Shown here one piece after another: positions 41,791 to 49,429 of a DNA stretch of 64,000 bases; the stretch's first letter is position 1, and every line of letters starts with the position of its first letter. The notes beneath the pieces are model-generated. The model saw nothing but the letters and a program-made list of their open reading frames with translations, was not told where the DNA came from and did not search any database. The stretch lies in the NCBI RefSeq assembly GCF_000620785.1, contig NZ_JIAI01000001.1, positions 1,612,001-1,676,000 of the forward strand. The letters are read 5' to 3'. The position numbers were made by a program, and so were the translations under genes. This DNA comes from Actinospineispora acaciae DSM 45401. Lineage in GTDB: Bacteria > Actinomycetota > Actinomycetes > Mycobacteriales > Pseudonocardiaceae.

Positions 41791-42510
41791 ATGACGGTTG
41801 TTCTCGTCCCGTTTCATCTCGACACGCGCCTGCCTCGGTTCGAGTCGCCGGTGCCCACCGACCTGACCGTTGATCCCGAATTGCCCGATGGCACGCCCTG
41901 GGAGCGAATGGCCGCACTTTATGAAAATGTCGCGGCGACGGTAGCGGAAACCCAGCGACCAATGGTGGTCTCCGGCGATTGCACCACGTCAATGGGCGTG
42001 GTTGCCGGGCTGCAACGCGCGGGGGTCGAGCCGTCGATCGTCTGGTTCGACGCGCACGGCGACGTCCAGACACCCGAGACATCGACGTCCGGGTATCTCG
42101 GCGGAATGCCGCTGCGCCAGATCGTCGGCGGGGCCGACCGCACGGTCGCCGAGCACATCGGCCTGCGGCCGGTCCCCGAAAGCGACGTCGTGCTCGTCGA
42201 CGCGCGGGACCTCGACCCTCCGGAGGTCGAGTACCTCTCCGGCGCGGCGGTCCGGCACGTGCCGATCGACGCGCTCCCGATTCCGGACGGCCCCACCTAC
42301 CTGCACATCGACGTCGACGTCGTCGACGAACGGGACCTGCCCGGCCTGCTCTTCCCGGTGGCCGCGGGCCCACGCCTACCGGAGGTCGCGGCGGCCGTCC
42401 GGTCGGTGCTCGCCGCGGGCAACGTCGTGGCCATCGGCCTGGCATGCACCTGGAAACCGGGCGCCGGCGCCGAGAAGCTCATCGCCGGACTGGCCGCTGA
42501 GCTGGCCTAG
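41791..42510 (+). CDS. Arginase/ureohydrolase-family protein
   Basis: A 239-residue ureohydrolase-fold protein. SGDCTTSMGVVAG, WFDAHGDVQTP and HIDVDVVDE correspond to the GGDHS, DAHAD and DxDxxDP metal motifs. In the first, the metal His of true arginases is a Cys; the other Asp and His ligands are present. Such GDC variants are frequent in actinomycetes and their substrate is unknown. It is short (arginases are around 300). The 41,880-41,990 stretch is lower in GC than its surroundings. It converges with the AhpD-like gene, with a four-base overlap of the 3' ends. Confidence 0.82.
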   Translation: MTVVLVPFHLDTRLPRFESPVPTDLTVDPELPDGTPWERMAALYENVAATVAETQRPMVVSGDCTTSMGVVAGLQRAGVEPSIVWFDAHGDVQTPETSTSGYLGGMPLRQIVGGADRTVAEHIGLRPVPESDVVLVDARDLDPPEVEYLSGAAVRHVPIDALPIPDGPTYLHIDVDVVDERDLPGLLFPVAAGPRLPEVAAAVRSVLAAGNVVAIGLACTWKPGAGAEKLIAGLAAELA

Positions 42511-43130
42511 GTGCCGGTGGCCGCGCGCAGGTTGTCATAGCGCAGCGTGAGGGCGCGATCCTTGTTGAGCGGGGAGTGCGCCTCGTCCGGATCGATGTTG
42601 CTGGCGATCGCCACCGAGTTCAGCACGCTGAACATGCGGACCAGGTGCGAGACGCGCACGTCGTCGCGCTCGGTCGGGCTGCGGTCCTCGGCGAGGGTCA
42701 GCTCGATGGCCCGGTCCAGCCAGCGAACCTCGTTGTAGAGCCCGGCGTTGTGCGCGGCGGTCACCATGCAGTGCCTGATGGCGCCCGGCGGCATGCCGCG
42801 CAGCCGCCCGATGGCGTGCTCGCTAAGCGGGAACAGCCGCTGGTAGTGGTGCAGGTACGCCAGCTGCAGCGCGCGGCCGTGGGCGTAGGTGCAGTACCGG
42901 CAGCCGTTGACCAGCGAGATGAGCGTGCAGATCAGGTGGGTGCGGACCGGGCCGAATGCCCTGAGCGTGCGCTCGTACCGGGGCATGTTCCACACGAACC
43001 AGACCACCGTGCGCATCGGGCGAAGCTCGACCACGATGGGCGCCATCAGGCGCGGCGGAAATCCCCACATGTGCGTGCCCAGCCGCTCCAGCACGACAGT
43101 GACACCGCGCGCGAGCACGCCGGACGCCAT
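42507..43130 (-). CDS. AhpD-like/carboxymuconolactone decarboxylase-fold protein
   Basis: A 207-residue protein. FGPVRTHLICTLISLVNGCR followed by YCTYAHGRALQLAYLHH is the AhpD-like core with its CxxC redox pair and downstream His. Relatives use this as a peroxidase-type centre. A 60-residue N-terminal part rich in Trp and Met (MWGFPPRLMAPIVVELRPMR) is not part of the core, and SNIDPDEAHSPLNKDR near the end is distinctive. It may protect from peroxides or act on a small electrophile. The 190 bases upstream form its control region. Confidence 0.72.
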   Translation of the reverse strand: MASGVLARGVTVVLERLGTHMWGFPPRLMAPIVVELRPMRTVVWFVWNMPRYERTLRAFGPVRTHLICTLISLVNGCRYCTYAHGRALQLAYLHHYQRLFPLSEHAIGRLRGMPPGAIRHCMVTAAHNAGLYNEVRWLDRAIELTLAEDRSPTERDDVRVSHLVRMFSVLNSVAIASNIDPDEAHSPLNKDRALTLRYDNLRAATGT

Positions 43131-43267
43131 AATGTTCTCCCCGTTCGAGAGGATTGGATCATAGCGCGCGCGGCCTTTGATTGAACGGTGGGCTCCACAT
43201 ATTCAGTGCACCACTATGCCAACGGTCCGTGACATAATCGCATCCAGACGGGTACCCCGGTGTACAC

Positions 43268-43285
43268 CATGGCGTTATCGCCATG
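43268..43285. repeat. Inverted repeat upstream of the AhpD-like gene
   Basis: CATGGCGTTATCGCCATG has exact 7-base arms around TTAT. It lies in the 191-base gap between the AhpD-like gene start and the end of a membrane-protein gene, both on the minus strand. It could be an operator for the AhpD-like gene or a stem that ends the membrane-protein transcript. Nothing decides between these. Confidence 0.4.
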
Positions 43286-43321
43286 CATTGCCAACAACCC
43301 GGCCTCACCGAGTCGAAGCAA

Positions 43322-43726
43322 TCAACCGGACCTGGACAATACCCATCCGATGATCACCACGAGCAGGGCCAGCACGACGACGAGCGCGGCGACCGACAGG
43401 ACCCCGGCCAGCGCCACCGCCGAGGCGACACCGGCGACCGCGATCCCGGCCCGCTGGCTCCCGTTGGCGGTCGTGAAGCCGGCGGTCAACGGGGCCAGAA
43501 CGGCGAGCACGGCGAAGCCGGTCAGCGCCAGCGCCAGCACGACCACGTGATGGCCGCCCAGGGTGGCGACAGAGGTCAACGGCGAGCGGTCCAGCCACTC
43601 CCCGGCCACCGTCATCCACGCCGCGACCATCACGTCCAACAGCACGATCACCCAGAGCAGCCGTCGGGCCCGGATGGGTGCCCGCTTCCGCGCCTGCTTG
43701 CCGGGCCTGCGTTGAAGCACGGTCAC
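43322..43726 (-). CDS. Small membrane protein, paralogue of the gene two upstream
   Basis: A 134-residue protein with a basic N terminus (QRRPGKQARKRAPIRARR) and about four hydrophobic segments. SVATLGGHHVVVLALALTGF aligns with AVATLGGHPGLLLALAGSGA of the 170-residue protein at the operon start, and the following ~80 residues align in outline too, so the two are paralogues. The GTG start overlaps the stop of the middle gene (GTGA), so it is co-translated. No known family was recognised. The N-terminal charges and later hydrophobic segments suggest the N terminus inside the cell. Confidence 0.7.
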   Translation of the reverse strand: MTVLQRRPGKQARKRAPIRARRLLWVIVLLDVMVAAWMTVAGEWLDRSPLTSVATLGGHHVVVLALALTGFAVLAVLAPLTAGFTTANGSQRAGIAVAGVASAVALAGVLSVAALVVVLALLVVIIGWVLSRSG

Positions 43727-44289
43727 CACCTCCAGGCCACGAGGGGGACGTGGAGGCTCGGGGCACCGTTGACGAGCGGCCCCGGCGCCACGACGCCGAA
43801 CACGATCGGATCGCGCATCAGATCGAGAACGGCGCCCGCCCGCGAGCCGGCCCCGCCGACCGCGCGGTCGAGCAACCGGACGGCCCTGCTCACGCCCGGG
43901 TGCGCCGGCGCGGGACCGACCAGAGCCCTGGCCACCTCGTCGGTGCACGCGCGCGGCCCTTCCTGGAGCAACGGCAGCAGCGAGCGCGCCACTCCGGTGG
44001 GCTCGAGCTCGTGCGCGATGACCAGCGCGGGAAACCGGAGCCCGGCAGCGGCCATGGCGCGCAGTGCTCGGCGCGGGCCACGTGGCACGACCACCGAACC
44101 GGACCGACTCATCAGCGGGTCGCGCTCCGCCGGGCCGTACAACCACGGCATCCCGCGATCGAGGATGACCACCGGATGGTCGTTCCAGCACCGCACGACC
44201 GGTGCCCGCAGGCCCGGCCACCGCCGTTCGAGGTCCGTCGCGAGCCGGGCCAGTTGGTCCGGCGTGTCGGGGGAGACGAGCGTCCGCAT
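43723..44289 (-). CDS. Soluble protein between two paralogous membrane proteins, unknown function
   Basis: A 188-residue protein that I do not recognise. RWPGLRAPVVRCWNDHPVVI, then LDRGMPWLYGPAERDPLMSR and VVVPRGPRRALRAMAAAGLR suggest an alpha/beta fold; ALVIAHELEPTGVARSLLPL carries a His-Glu pair but not a complete HExxH, so no metalloprotease claim is made. The middle position in a three-gene operon, with 12 bases to the preceding gene and a GTGA overlap with the next, implies that it works with the two membrane proteins. Confidence 0.65.
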   Translation of the reverse strand: MRTLVSPDTPDQLARLATDLERRWPGLRAPVVRCWNDHPVVILDRGMPWLYGPAERDPLMSRSGSVVVPRGPRRALRAMAAAGLRFPALVIAHELEPTGVARSLLPLLQEGPRACTDEVARALVGPAPAHPGVSRAVRLLDRAVGGAGSRAGAVLDLMRDPIVFGVVAPGPLVNGAPSLHVPLVAWRW

Positions 44290-44301
44290 CGATGCTCCTT
44301 C

Positions 44302-44814
44302 TCAGCTTGTGCGGTCGACGAGGAAGACGAAGAGCGCGCCGACCAGGCCCATGCCGAGCGCGACGACGAGCAGGAGCGCGGCGACTCCCAGCAGGGACGC
44401 GATCCCGGCCACGGTGGCGACCACGATCACCGCCAGTTGCGGTGCCCCGGCCCGGGTCAGGCCGCGGGTCACGGTCGCCACGCCCATCAGGAGGACGGCG
44501 CCGGAGCCCGCCAGGGCGAGCAGGAGGCCGGGGTGACCGCCGAGCGTCGCCACCGCGCAGGGGAAGCCCTCGCACGGCGCGGCCCCGGACAACACGGCGA
44601 CCAGCCAGCCGCTGAAGCCGCCGGACGCGATCACCACCATCCACAACGCGAAGGTCACCGGGGCGGACAGCGGCACCGGGAGGTGGCTCCATGGCCGGGC
44701 CGACGCGGCGAAGTCCTCGAGCACGTCATCGTCGTCGGGAACCACGCCGGGAAGGCGGTCGATCGGCGGCTCCAGCAGGCTCGGCGGCGCCGATCTATCG
44801 TGCGGGCTGGTCAT
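44302..44814 (-). CDS. Small membrane protein, first gene of a three-gene operon
   Basis: A 170-residue protein. Residues 1-50 are acidic and disordered (PGVVPDDDDVLEDFAASARP). Four hydrophobic segments follow: TFALWMVVIASGGFSGWLVA, then PGLLLALAGSGAVLLMGVAT, LAVIVVATVAGIASLLGVAA and LVVALGMGLVGALFVFLVD. Its core resembles the 134-residue protein two genes on. A GGAG lies six bases before the ATG. A small palindrome-rich divergent region separates it from the MFS gene. Confidence 0.68.
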   Translation of the reverse strand: MTSPHDRSAPPSLLEPPIDRLPGVVPDDDDVLEDFAASARPWSHLPVPLSAPVTFALWMVVIASGGFSGWLVAVLSGAAPCEGFPCAVATLGGHPGLLLALAGSGAVLLMGVATVTRGLTRAGAPQLAVIVVATVAGIASLLGVAALLLVVALGMGLVGALFVFLVDRTS

Positions 44815-44897
44815 CGGGACTCCGTGTCCGGGTTCGGTCCCGGGTGGTCCCCGGGCGCTGAACCACTGTGATGGACGATCCCGCGCCGGTACCGTGA

Positions 44898-44916
44898 TGG
44901 TCCCGCGGCGGGACCA
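44898..44916. promoter_or_regulatory. Inverted repeat in the divergent promoter region
   Basis: TGGTCCCGCGGCGGGACCA has exact 9-base arms around one G. It lies in the 146-base gap between the divergent three-gene operon and the MFS pump gene. GGTGGTCC recurs nearby at 44843-44850 and again as GGTGGTCCC at 44936-44944, so several half-sites face both promoters. This fits an operator for a dimeric repressor whose gene is not adjacent. Binding is inferred. Confidence 0.45.
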
Positions 44917-44960
44917 CCGTCCGCATGCGTCCCTCGGTGGTCCCGGGGGAGGGGCGGGCC

Positions 44961-46166
44961 ATGGGGGTCGATGCGCCGCGCTCGGGGGCGTGGTTGCCGA
45001 GGGACATCTGGGTCCTGGTCGGGGCCTCGTTCGTGATCGCGATCGGCTACGGGATCGTGGCGCCCGCGTTGCCGACCTTCGCCCGCACCTTCGACGTCGG
45101 GGTGACCGCCGCATCCCTGGTAGTCAGCGCGTTTGCCGTGCTCCGGACCGTCTTCGCGCCGGTCAGCGGGCGGCTGGTCGCACGGCTGGGCGAGCTGCGG
45201 GTGTTCTGCGCGGGCCTGGTCATCGTCGGGGTCTCCAGCGGGGCGTGCGCCGTGGCCACCACGTACTGGCAGCTGCTGCTGTTCCGCTCGATCGGCGGCA
45301 TCGGCTCGACGATGTTCACCGTGTCGGCGGCGTCGCTGCTCATCCGCATCGCGCCGCCGTCGATACGCGGTCGGGCGTCCGGCGCCTGGTCCACGGGGTT
45401 CCTCCTCGGCAACATTCTCGGCCCGGCGGTCGGCGGGATGCTCATCGAGCTCAGCCCTCGGGCGCCGTTCCTGATCTACGCCGTCCTGCTTCTGGTAGCG
45501 GCCGCGATCAGCGGCGGCCTGCTGTGGGGACGGGCCGGAGAGCCCGCGCCCCAGGCCGAGGCCACCGCGGGTCCGGGCGTGTTCGGCGTGCTGCTCCGGC
45601 ACCCATCCTTCCGGGCGGCGCTCACCTCGAACTTCGTGAACGGCTGGACGGTGTACGGCGTCCGGATCGCGCTCGTGCCGCTGCTCGTCGTCGAGGTGCT
45701 GGGGTACGAAAGCCTCTGGTCGGGTGTCGCGCTGGCCGCATTCGCCGCCGGGACCGCCGTCACGCTGCTCCCCGGCGGGCTGCTGGCCGACCGGCGCGGC
45801 CGCAGACCACCCATCCTGGTCGGAACGGCGACCGTCGCGCTCACCGCCATGTGGCTGGGGCTGAGCGGCAGCGTGGCCGGACTCGTCACCGCGTCGCTCC
45901 TGTCCGGCGTCGGGACCGGACTGGTGAACCCGCCCGTGACCGCGTCGGTCGGCGACGTGATCACCGCCCAGGGCTCGCCCACCACCGCCGGTCCGGCATT
46001 GGCCGGTTTCCAGATGGTCGGCGACGTGGGCGCCATCGTCGGACCGGTGTTGTGCGGTGCCGCCGCCGAGCTCGTGGGTTACCCCTCGGCCTTTGCCCTG
46101 ACGGCCGTCATCGCATCCGTGTCGTTCGGATTCTGGCTGCGGGCGCCGGAGACGCTCCCCCGATGA
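44961..46166 (+). CDS. MFS transporter (drug/metabolite efflux type)
   Basis: A 401-residue 12-helix major facilitator of the DHA1 type. WVLVGASFVIAIGYGIVAPA starts helix 1; APVSGRLVARLGELRVF fits the loop 2-3 motif; GFLLGNILGPAVGGMLIELS matches the motif C of exporters (gxxxGPxxGG) in helix 5; PGGLLADRRGRRPPILVG is the second-half motif. Motif C argues for efflux. The start MGVDAPRSG follows GGGGGAGGGGCGG. It stands alone in its direction, divergent from the membrane-protein operon. Its cargo is unknown. Confidence 0.9.
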   Translation: MGVDAPRSGAWLPRDIWVLVGASFVIAIGYGIVAPALPTFARTFDVGVTAASLVVSAFAVLRTVFAPVSGRLVARLGELRVFCAGLVIVGVSSGACAVATTYWQLLLFRSIGGIGSTMFTVSAASLLIRIAPPSIRGRASGAWSTGFLLGNILGPAVGGMLIELSPRAPFLIYAVLLLVAAAISGGLLWGRAGEPAPQAEATAGPGVFGVLLRHPSFRAALTSNFVNGWTVYGVRIALVPLLVVEVLGYESLWSGVALAAFAAGTAVTLLPGGLLADRRGRRPPILVGTATVALTAMWLGLSGSVAGLVTASLLSGVGTGLVNPPVTASVGDVITAQGSPTTAGPALAGFQMVGDVGAIVGPVLCGAAAELVGYPSAFALTAVIASVSFGFWLRAPETLPR

Positions 46167-46304
46167 AATGTTGCGACGACCAGTTGAATCCGCTCAACCT
46201 CCGTTCACTTCGACTCGCGTTCCTCTCGCGCGTACGGAATCGTGGCCGAGGGACATGGGCGGCGGTGCAATCCGCGGCCGAGGTGGCATGTCGGGTGGGG
46301 ACGG

Positions 46305-46793
46305 ATGACGAAAGCGGTACTGGAGATCCGGCTGCTGACCCCTGCCGACTGGCGGGTGCTGCGAAACACCCGGTTACGGGCGTTGCTGGACTCGCCCGAC
46401 GCTTTTACCTCCGACTACCGCCGCGAGCGCGGCCTGAACGAACACCAGTGGCTTCGGTGGTTCGACGCCGCCGCCTGGGTCGTGGCTGTCGAACGCGACA
46501 AGGTCATCGGGCTCGTCGCGTTGGTCGACGGGCAGAAGCCCGAGGGACGGCACGTCGAGTCGATCTGGGTCGCGCCGACCCATCGCCAGCGCGGTGTCTT
46601 TCGTGCGTTGCTCGACGAGGTGATCGAGATCGGACGTCTCATGGGCCTCGACGAGCTGCTGCTGTGGGTCCTCGAAGACAACACCGTCGCCCGGCGGGTA
46701 TACGCCCGGCTCGGGTTCGTGGACACCGACGAACGACAAAAGATCGAGTCCGGAGGTCAGCGCTACGAGAGACGACTCCGCCTCCCGATCTAA
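46305..46793 (+). CDS. GNAT-family N-acetyltransferase
   Basis: A 162-residue protein with the full GNAT fold: EIRLLTPADWRVLRNTRLRA, AAWVVAVERDKVIGLVALVD, ESIWVAPTHRQRGVFRALLD (acetyl-CoA loop, R/QxxGxG/A-like RQRGVF) and LDELLLWVLEDNTVARRVYARLGFVDTD. The Gly after the Arg-Gly loop is replaced by Phe, but the fold is kept. It probably acetylates an amine of a small molecule or a protein. The ATG of MTKAVLEI was chosen as the start. Its last four bases overlap the 3' end of the glycosyltransferase-like gene. Confidence 0.88.
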   Translation: MTKAVLEIRLLTPADWRVLRNTRLRALLDSPDAFTSDYRRERGLNEHQWLRWFDAAAWVVAVERDKVIGLVALVDGQKPEGRHVESIWVAPTHRQRGVFRALLDEVIEIGRLMGLDELLLWVLEDNTVARRVYARLGFVDTDERQKIESGGQRYERRLRLPI

Positions 46794-48055
46794 CCGTGAT
46801 CCACCAGCGGCGAGCGAACCGACGTCCATCTGGCGACTCCGAGCCAGCTCATGGCGTCCTGAACCTGAATCCTCTCATGACGGGGGGAAGCGTGATAGTA
46901 GTCATGCCATCGCTTGCGATCCCCTCGTAGCTCATCCACGAAGCTCGCGCACAGGTCCGCTTGAATTCTCACGTCGACGTTGTTCTCCGGGATGTCGTAG
47001 AGTTCCCCGGCGGCCCTGACGGAGGTCATGGCGGGCTCCACGTCATCACTGCAAGTTCTCAGATCGCGATACTTTCCCAGGTATTCTGTCGTCTCGTCGA
47101 ATCCCTCTTGGCGGGCTTCGATGAAACCTTTCCAGTACTTGGCGACCGCGCGACAAAGGATGTCGTCGAACGTTTCCTTATGGCCGTCGAGCCCTATCGC
47201 CCCGATCAGCGCGTAGAGGCCTTCCGCCAACAAGTCACCAAATTCTTCGTGCTGGGCACGCTGCGGCCTGGCGAACGGGTGGTAGTCCGCCTGACTTGCG
47301 CAGCCGACGTTAGCCAGCCTTCTCCTGGCGGCGGCCTCGGCGAAGAAGAACCAGTCTTCGTTGTAGATGTCTGGGAAGAACCGCGGCTGCGACGTTTCGC
47401 TACAATTTACTCCCAGAACGGCGCCGGTCACGAAGTTGTCCTGCGGGAGCCCGGCCAGCCGGCGCGCGTGGCAGACCACAGAGTTGTCCGGGAAGTCGCG
47501 GCAGATCATTCCGGCAACACCGTAGTAGTCCAGCTGGGCCGCTACGCGAGAAACCGCACCTCTGGACACCGTAATGTCGTCGTCAATGAAGACGACTTTC
47601 TCCCAGCGCAGCATGCGCGCCAGCAGCAACCCGACGTTTCGTTTGAGGCTGAGATCGCTGGCCCGGCCCCGGCTGGCCTTCAGGAACTCCTCGTGCGAGG
47701 TGCCGAGCTTCAGGTTCGGGACAATCTTGTCCTGGTCGACCTGCACGACGAGGCCGCGGGCACCCTGGACACGCCCTATCCGTTCGCTGACCTGGTCCAC
47801 CCTCGCCTGATGGCTGCACAGCACGACCAGTTGCGTCTCCAAGGCGGCCGCCAGCCTGATGAGGCCCGTGAGGGCGGATGCCGGACGGGCGGCGGGAACG
47901 ATGATCGCCGAGGGGCGGCCGCGTCGCGACCTGGCCGGTGGCGCGGGTTCCCACGACGCGTCAAGGAGCAGGCCGGCATGCGAGTGCAACTGTTGGATCC
48001 GGCCACCCCGCCCGGGCGCCGAGGGGCGACGCGGGCGCAACGAGGCTGAGGTCAT
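46790..48055 (-). CDS. GT-A-fold glycosyltransferase-like protein
   Basis: A 421-residue protein. SLKRNVGLLLARMLRWEKVV followed by FIDDDITVSRGAV holds a DxD-type sugar-nucleotide site; DNFVTGAVLGVNC, FFPDIYNEDWFFFAEAAARR and ADYHPFARPQRAQHEEFGDL give the acceptor and catalytic region (NEDW resembles the ED motif of family 2 transferases). It has no membrane segment or signal. The first 50 residues are low complexity and basic. Its ATG directly follows the TAG of the XRE regulator gene, so the two are one transcript. The lower-GC composition in 46,950-47,650 suggests recent acquisition. The acceptor is unknown. Confidence 0.62.
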   Translation of the reverse strand: MTSASLRPRRPSAPGRGGRIQQLHSHAGLLLDASWEPAPPARSRRGRPSAIIVPAARPASALTGLIRLAAALETQLVVLCSHQARVDQVSERIGRVQGARGLVVQVDQDKIVPNLKLGTSHEEFLKASRGRASDLSLKRNVGLLLARMLRWEKVVFIDDDITVSRGAVSRVAAQLDYYGVAGMICRDFPDNSVVCHARRLAGLPQDNFVTGAVLGVNCSETSQPRFFPDIYNEDWFFFAEAAARRRLANVGCASQADYHPFARPQRAQHEEFGDLLAEGLYALIGAIGLDGHKETFDDILCRAVAKYWKGFIEARQEGFDETTEYLGKYRDLRTCSDDVEPAMTSVRAAGELYDIPENNVDVRIQADLCASFVDELRGDRKRWHDYYHASPRHERIQVQDAMSWLGVARWTSVRSPLVDHG

Positions 48056-49111
48056 CTAGGTCCGCCGTTCGTCTGATGGCCATTCGTAGAGGCGAGCCTG
48101 CGGGTTCTGCAGGTCCGGGGACAACGTCTCGTTTGATACCACCGGAACACGGATCAGAACCGCGAACCGCCCACTCGGAAAACGATCGGCAAGGTAAGCC
48201 TCATTGGCGTCGCGAACACGAGCATCGGTCAGACAACGGACAGCGCCCAGCACGCCCCGACTATAGACACCGTTGCAGATCGTGAGCGTGCGTTTGAGGT
48301 TGAACGGATTGGGCAGCCGGGCGAGGAATCCCACATCCTCGATCAAGTCGTCGGGACTGCCTTCCTCCCTCTCCCAAATAGGATAGAAGCGCTCAGACCC
48401 GTCCACCACGAATATCTCACCGCTGGGCACCTTGTCCGGATCGGCGACCTGCGCAATAGGCACCTGGCCGATGGCCTCCTGGAATCGCCGAGTGATTTGG
48501 TTCCAGGCGATTCCGCCGAGCAGGATGACGTGCGTCGAGAGGTCGTCCGCGACGGCGTCCGACGCGAGCCGATGAAAGATGTCCAGCGTGGGATTCGACA
48601 TACGCAGATGTCCGAACATCTCGATCAACGCGTCGAGGTCGGCGTACTGTTGCAGCTTGCTGAAGTTGGGATCCGTCACGTCGGCGAGCCGACTCTGGGC
48701 TTCTTCGGGCAACGCGGGACAGATGACGGTGACCGGACCGTCGTCGAAGGCAAAGGTCCTGCTACGGCTTTCACTCTTTCCGCGCAGAAGGCCGAGCAGT
48801 CGTTCTTCGAGCGCGTGGAGCTCCTTGCGCTCGTCGTCGGTGAGCTCCGCGTCCGGGATGAGGTGCGGGCCACCGTCCAGCGAGCGCCGGGTGGCGAAGA
48901 AGCGGGCGTAGGCGCGGAGCCGCGCGGCCGGCGGCGACTTGGGGTTGTTGGTCGACTCCCAGGAGCTGATGGTCGCCGAGGCGACGTGACTCTCCTTGCT
49001 CAGCGCGGTGGCAAGGTCGGTCTGTTTCAGCTTGACTCCAGACCAGTGAGCCTCGCGGAGTTCCCTCAGGGTGTGCGCCAGGCGAGCGGCCTGGCCGGGC
49101 TCCAGCGCCAC
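48056..49111 (-). CDS. XRE-family regulator with conserved actinomycete C-terminal domain
   Basis: A 351-residue protein. The HTH is KLKQTDLATALSKESHVASA, then TISSWESTNNPKSPPAARLR (residues 27-66). The C-terminal domain (about 140-350) reads LSTHVILLGGIAWNQITRRF, GEIFVVDGSERFYPIWE, GFLARLPNPFNLKRTLTICN and GVYSRGVLGAVRCL, and ends RLYEWPSDE. I recognise this as a recurring partner of XRE domains in actinomycetes, but I know of no assigned ligand; the glycine-rich LLGGIAWN and ICNGVYSRG strands could bind a nucleotide or ribosylated ligand. It precedes the glycosyltransferase-like gene with no spacer. Its upstream region carries repeats that may be its own operators. Confidence 0.78.
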   Translation of the reverse strand: MALEPGQAARLAHTLRELREAHWSGVKLKQTDLATALSKESHVASATISSWESTNNPKSPPAARLRAYARFFATRRSLDGGPHLIPDAELTDDERKELHALEERLLGLLRGKSESRSRTFAFDDGPVTVICPALPEEAQSRLADVTDPNFSKLQQYADLDALIEMFGHLRMSNPTLDIFHRLASDAVADDLSTHVILLGGIAWNQITRRFQEAIGQVPIAQVADPDKVPSGEIFVVDGSERFYPIWEREEGSPDDLIEDVGFLARLPNPFNLKRTLTICNGVYSRGVLGAVRCLTDARVRDANEAYLADRFPSGRFAVLIRVPVVSNETLSPDLQNPQARLYEWPSDERRT

Positions 49112-49193
49112 GGCTACCTCCTTTGAGCTACGAGTGTGCCAGCTCCGTCCAAACTCACCTGAACCGGGTTAGTACAGCAGCCAACTGGGTACT

Positions 49194-49306
49194 ACTTAGC
49201 CTAGGTCAGCTTGACGAGCGTCTGGTTGACGTAACTCTTCCACAGACATAGCCTAAGTCTACTTGCATATTCGTAATCTTTACCAATTCTTGGCCAACTT
49301 AGGTAG
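49194..49306. promoter_or_regulatory. Repeated ACTTAGnCTAnGTC motifs upstream of the XRE gene
   Basis: Three related sites lie in a notably AT-rich stretch: ACTTAGCCTAGGTC (49194-49207), its inverted form GACATAGCCTAAGT (49245-49258) and a shorter ACTTAGGTAG (49297-49306). The first two differ at two positions out of 14 and are 51 bases apart (start to start), about five helical turns. They fit operators for the XRE protein whose gene starts at 49111. The 318 bases here between the two divergent genes hold nothing else that I can identify. Confidence 0.5.
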
Positions 49307-49429
49307 AGCGAGCTAGGTGGTGATCAGGTGATGATCTCGACCGCACCTACCCCGGTCTTCACGGCAGTGTCGGCGCGGAGCCCCGGGCTCTCTGGACATC
49401 ACGATCGCCTGATCCACGGGTAGTCGGTC

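Noticed and set aside
43723..44289. Zinc protease call for the middle gene from its AHELEP
   Set aside because: HELEP lacks the second His of HExxH and no third ligand was found.
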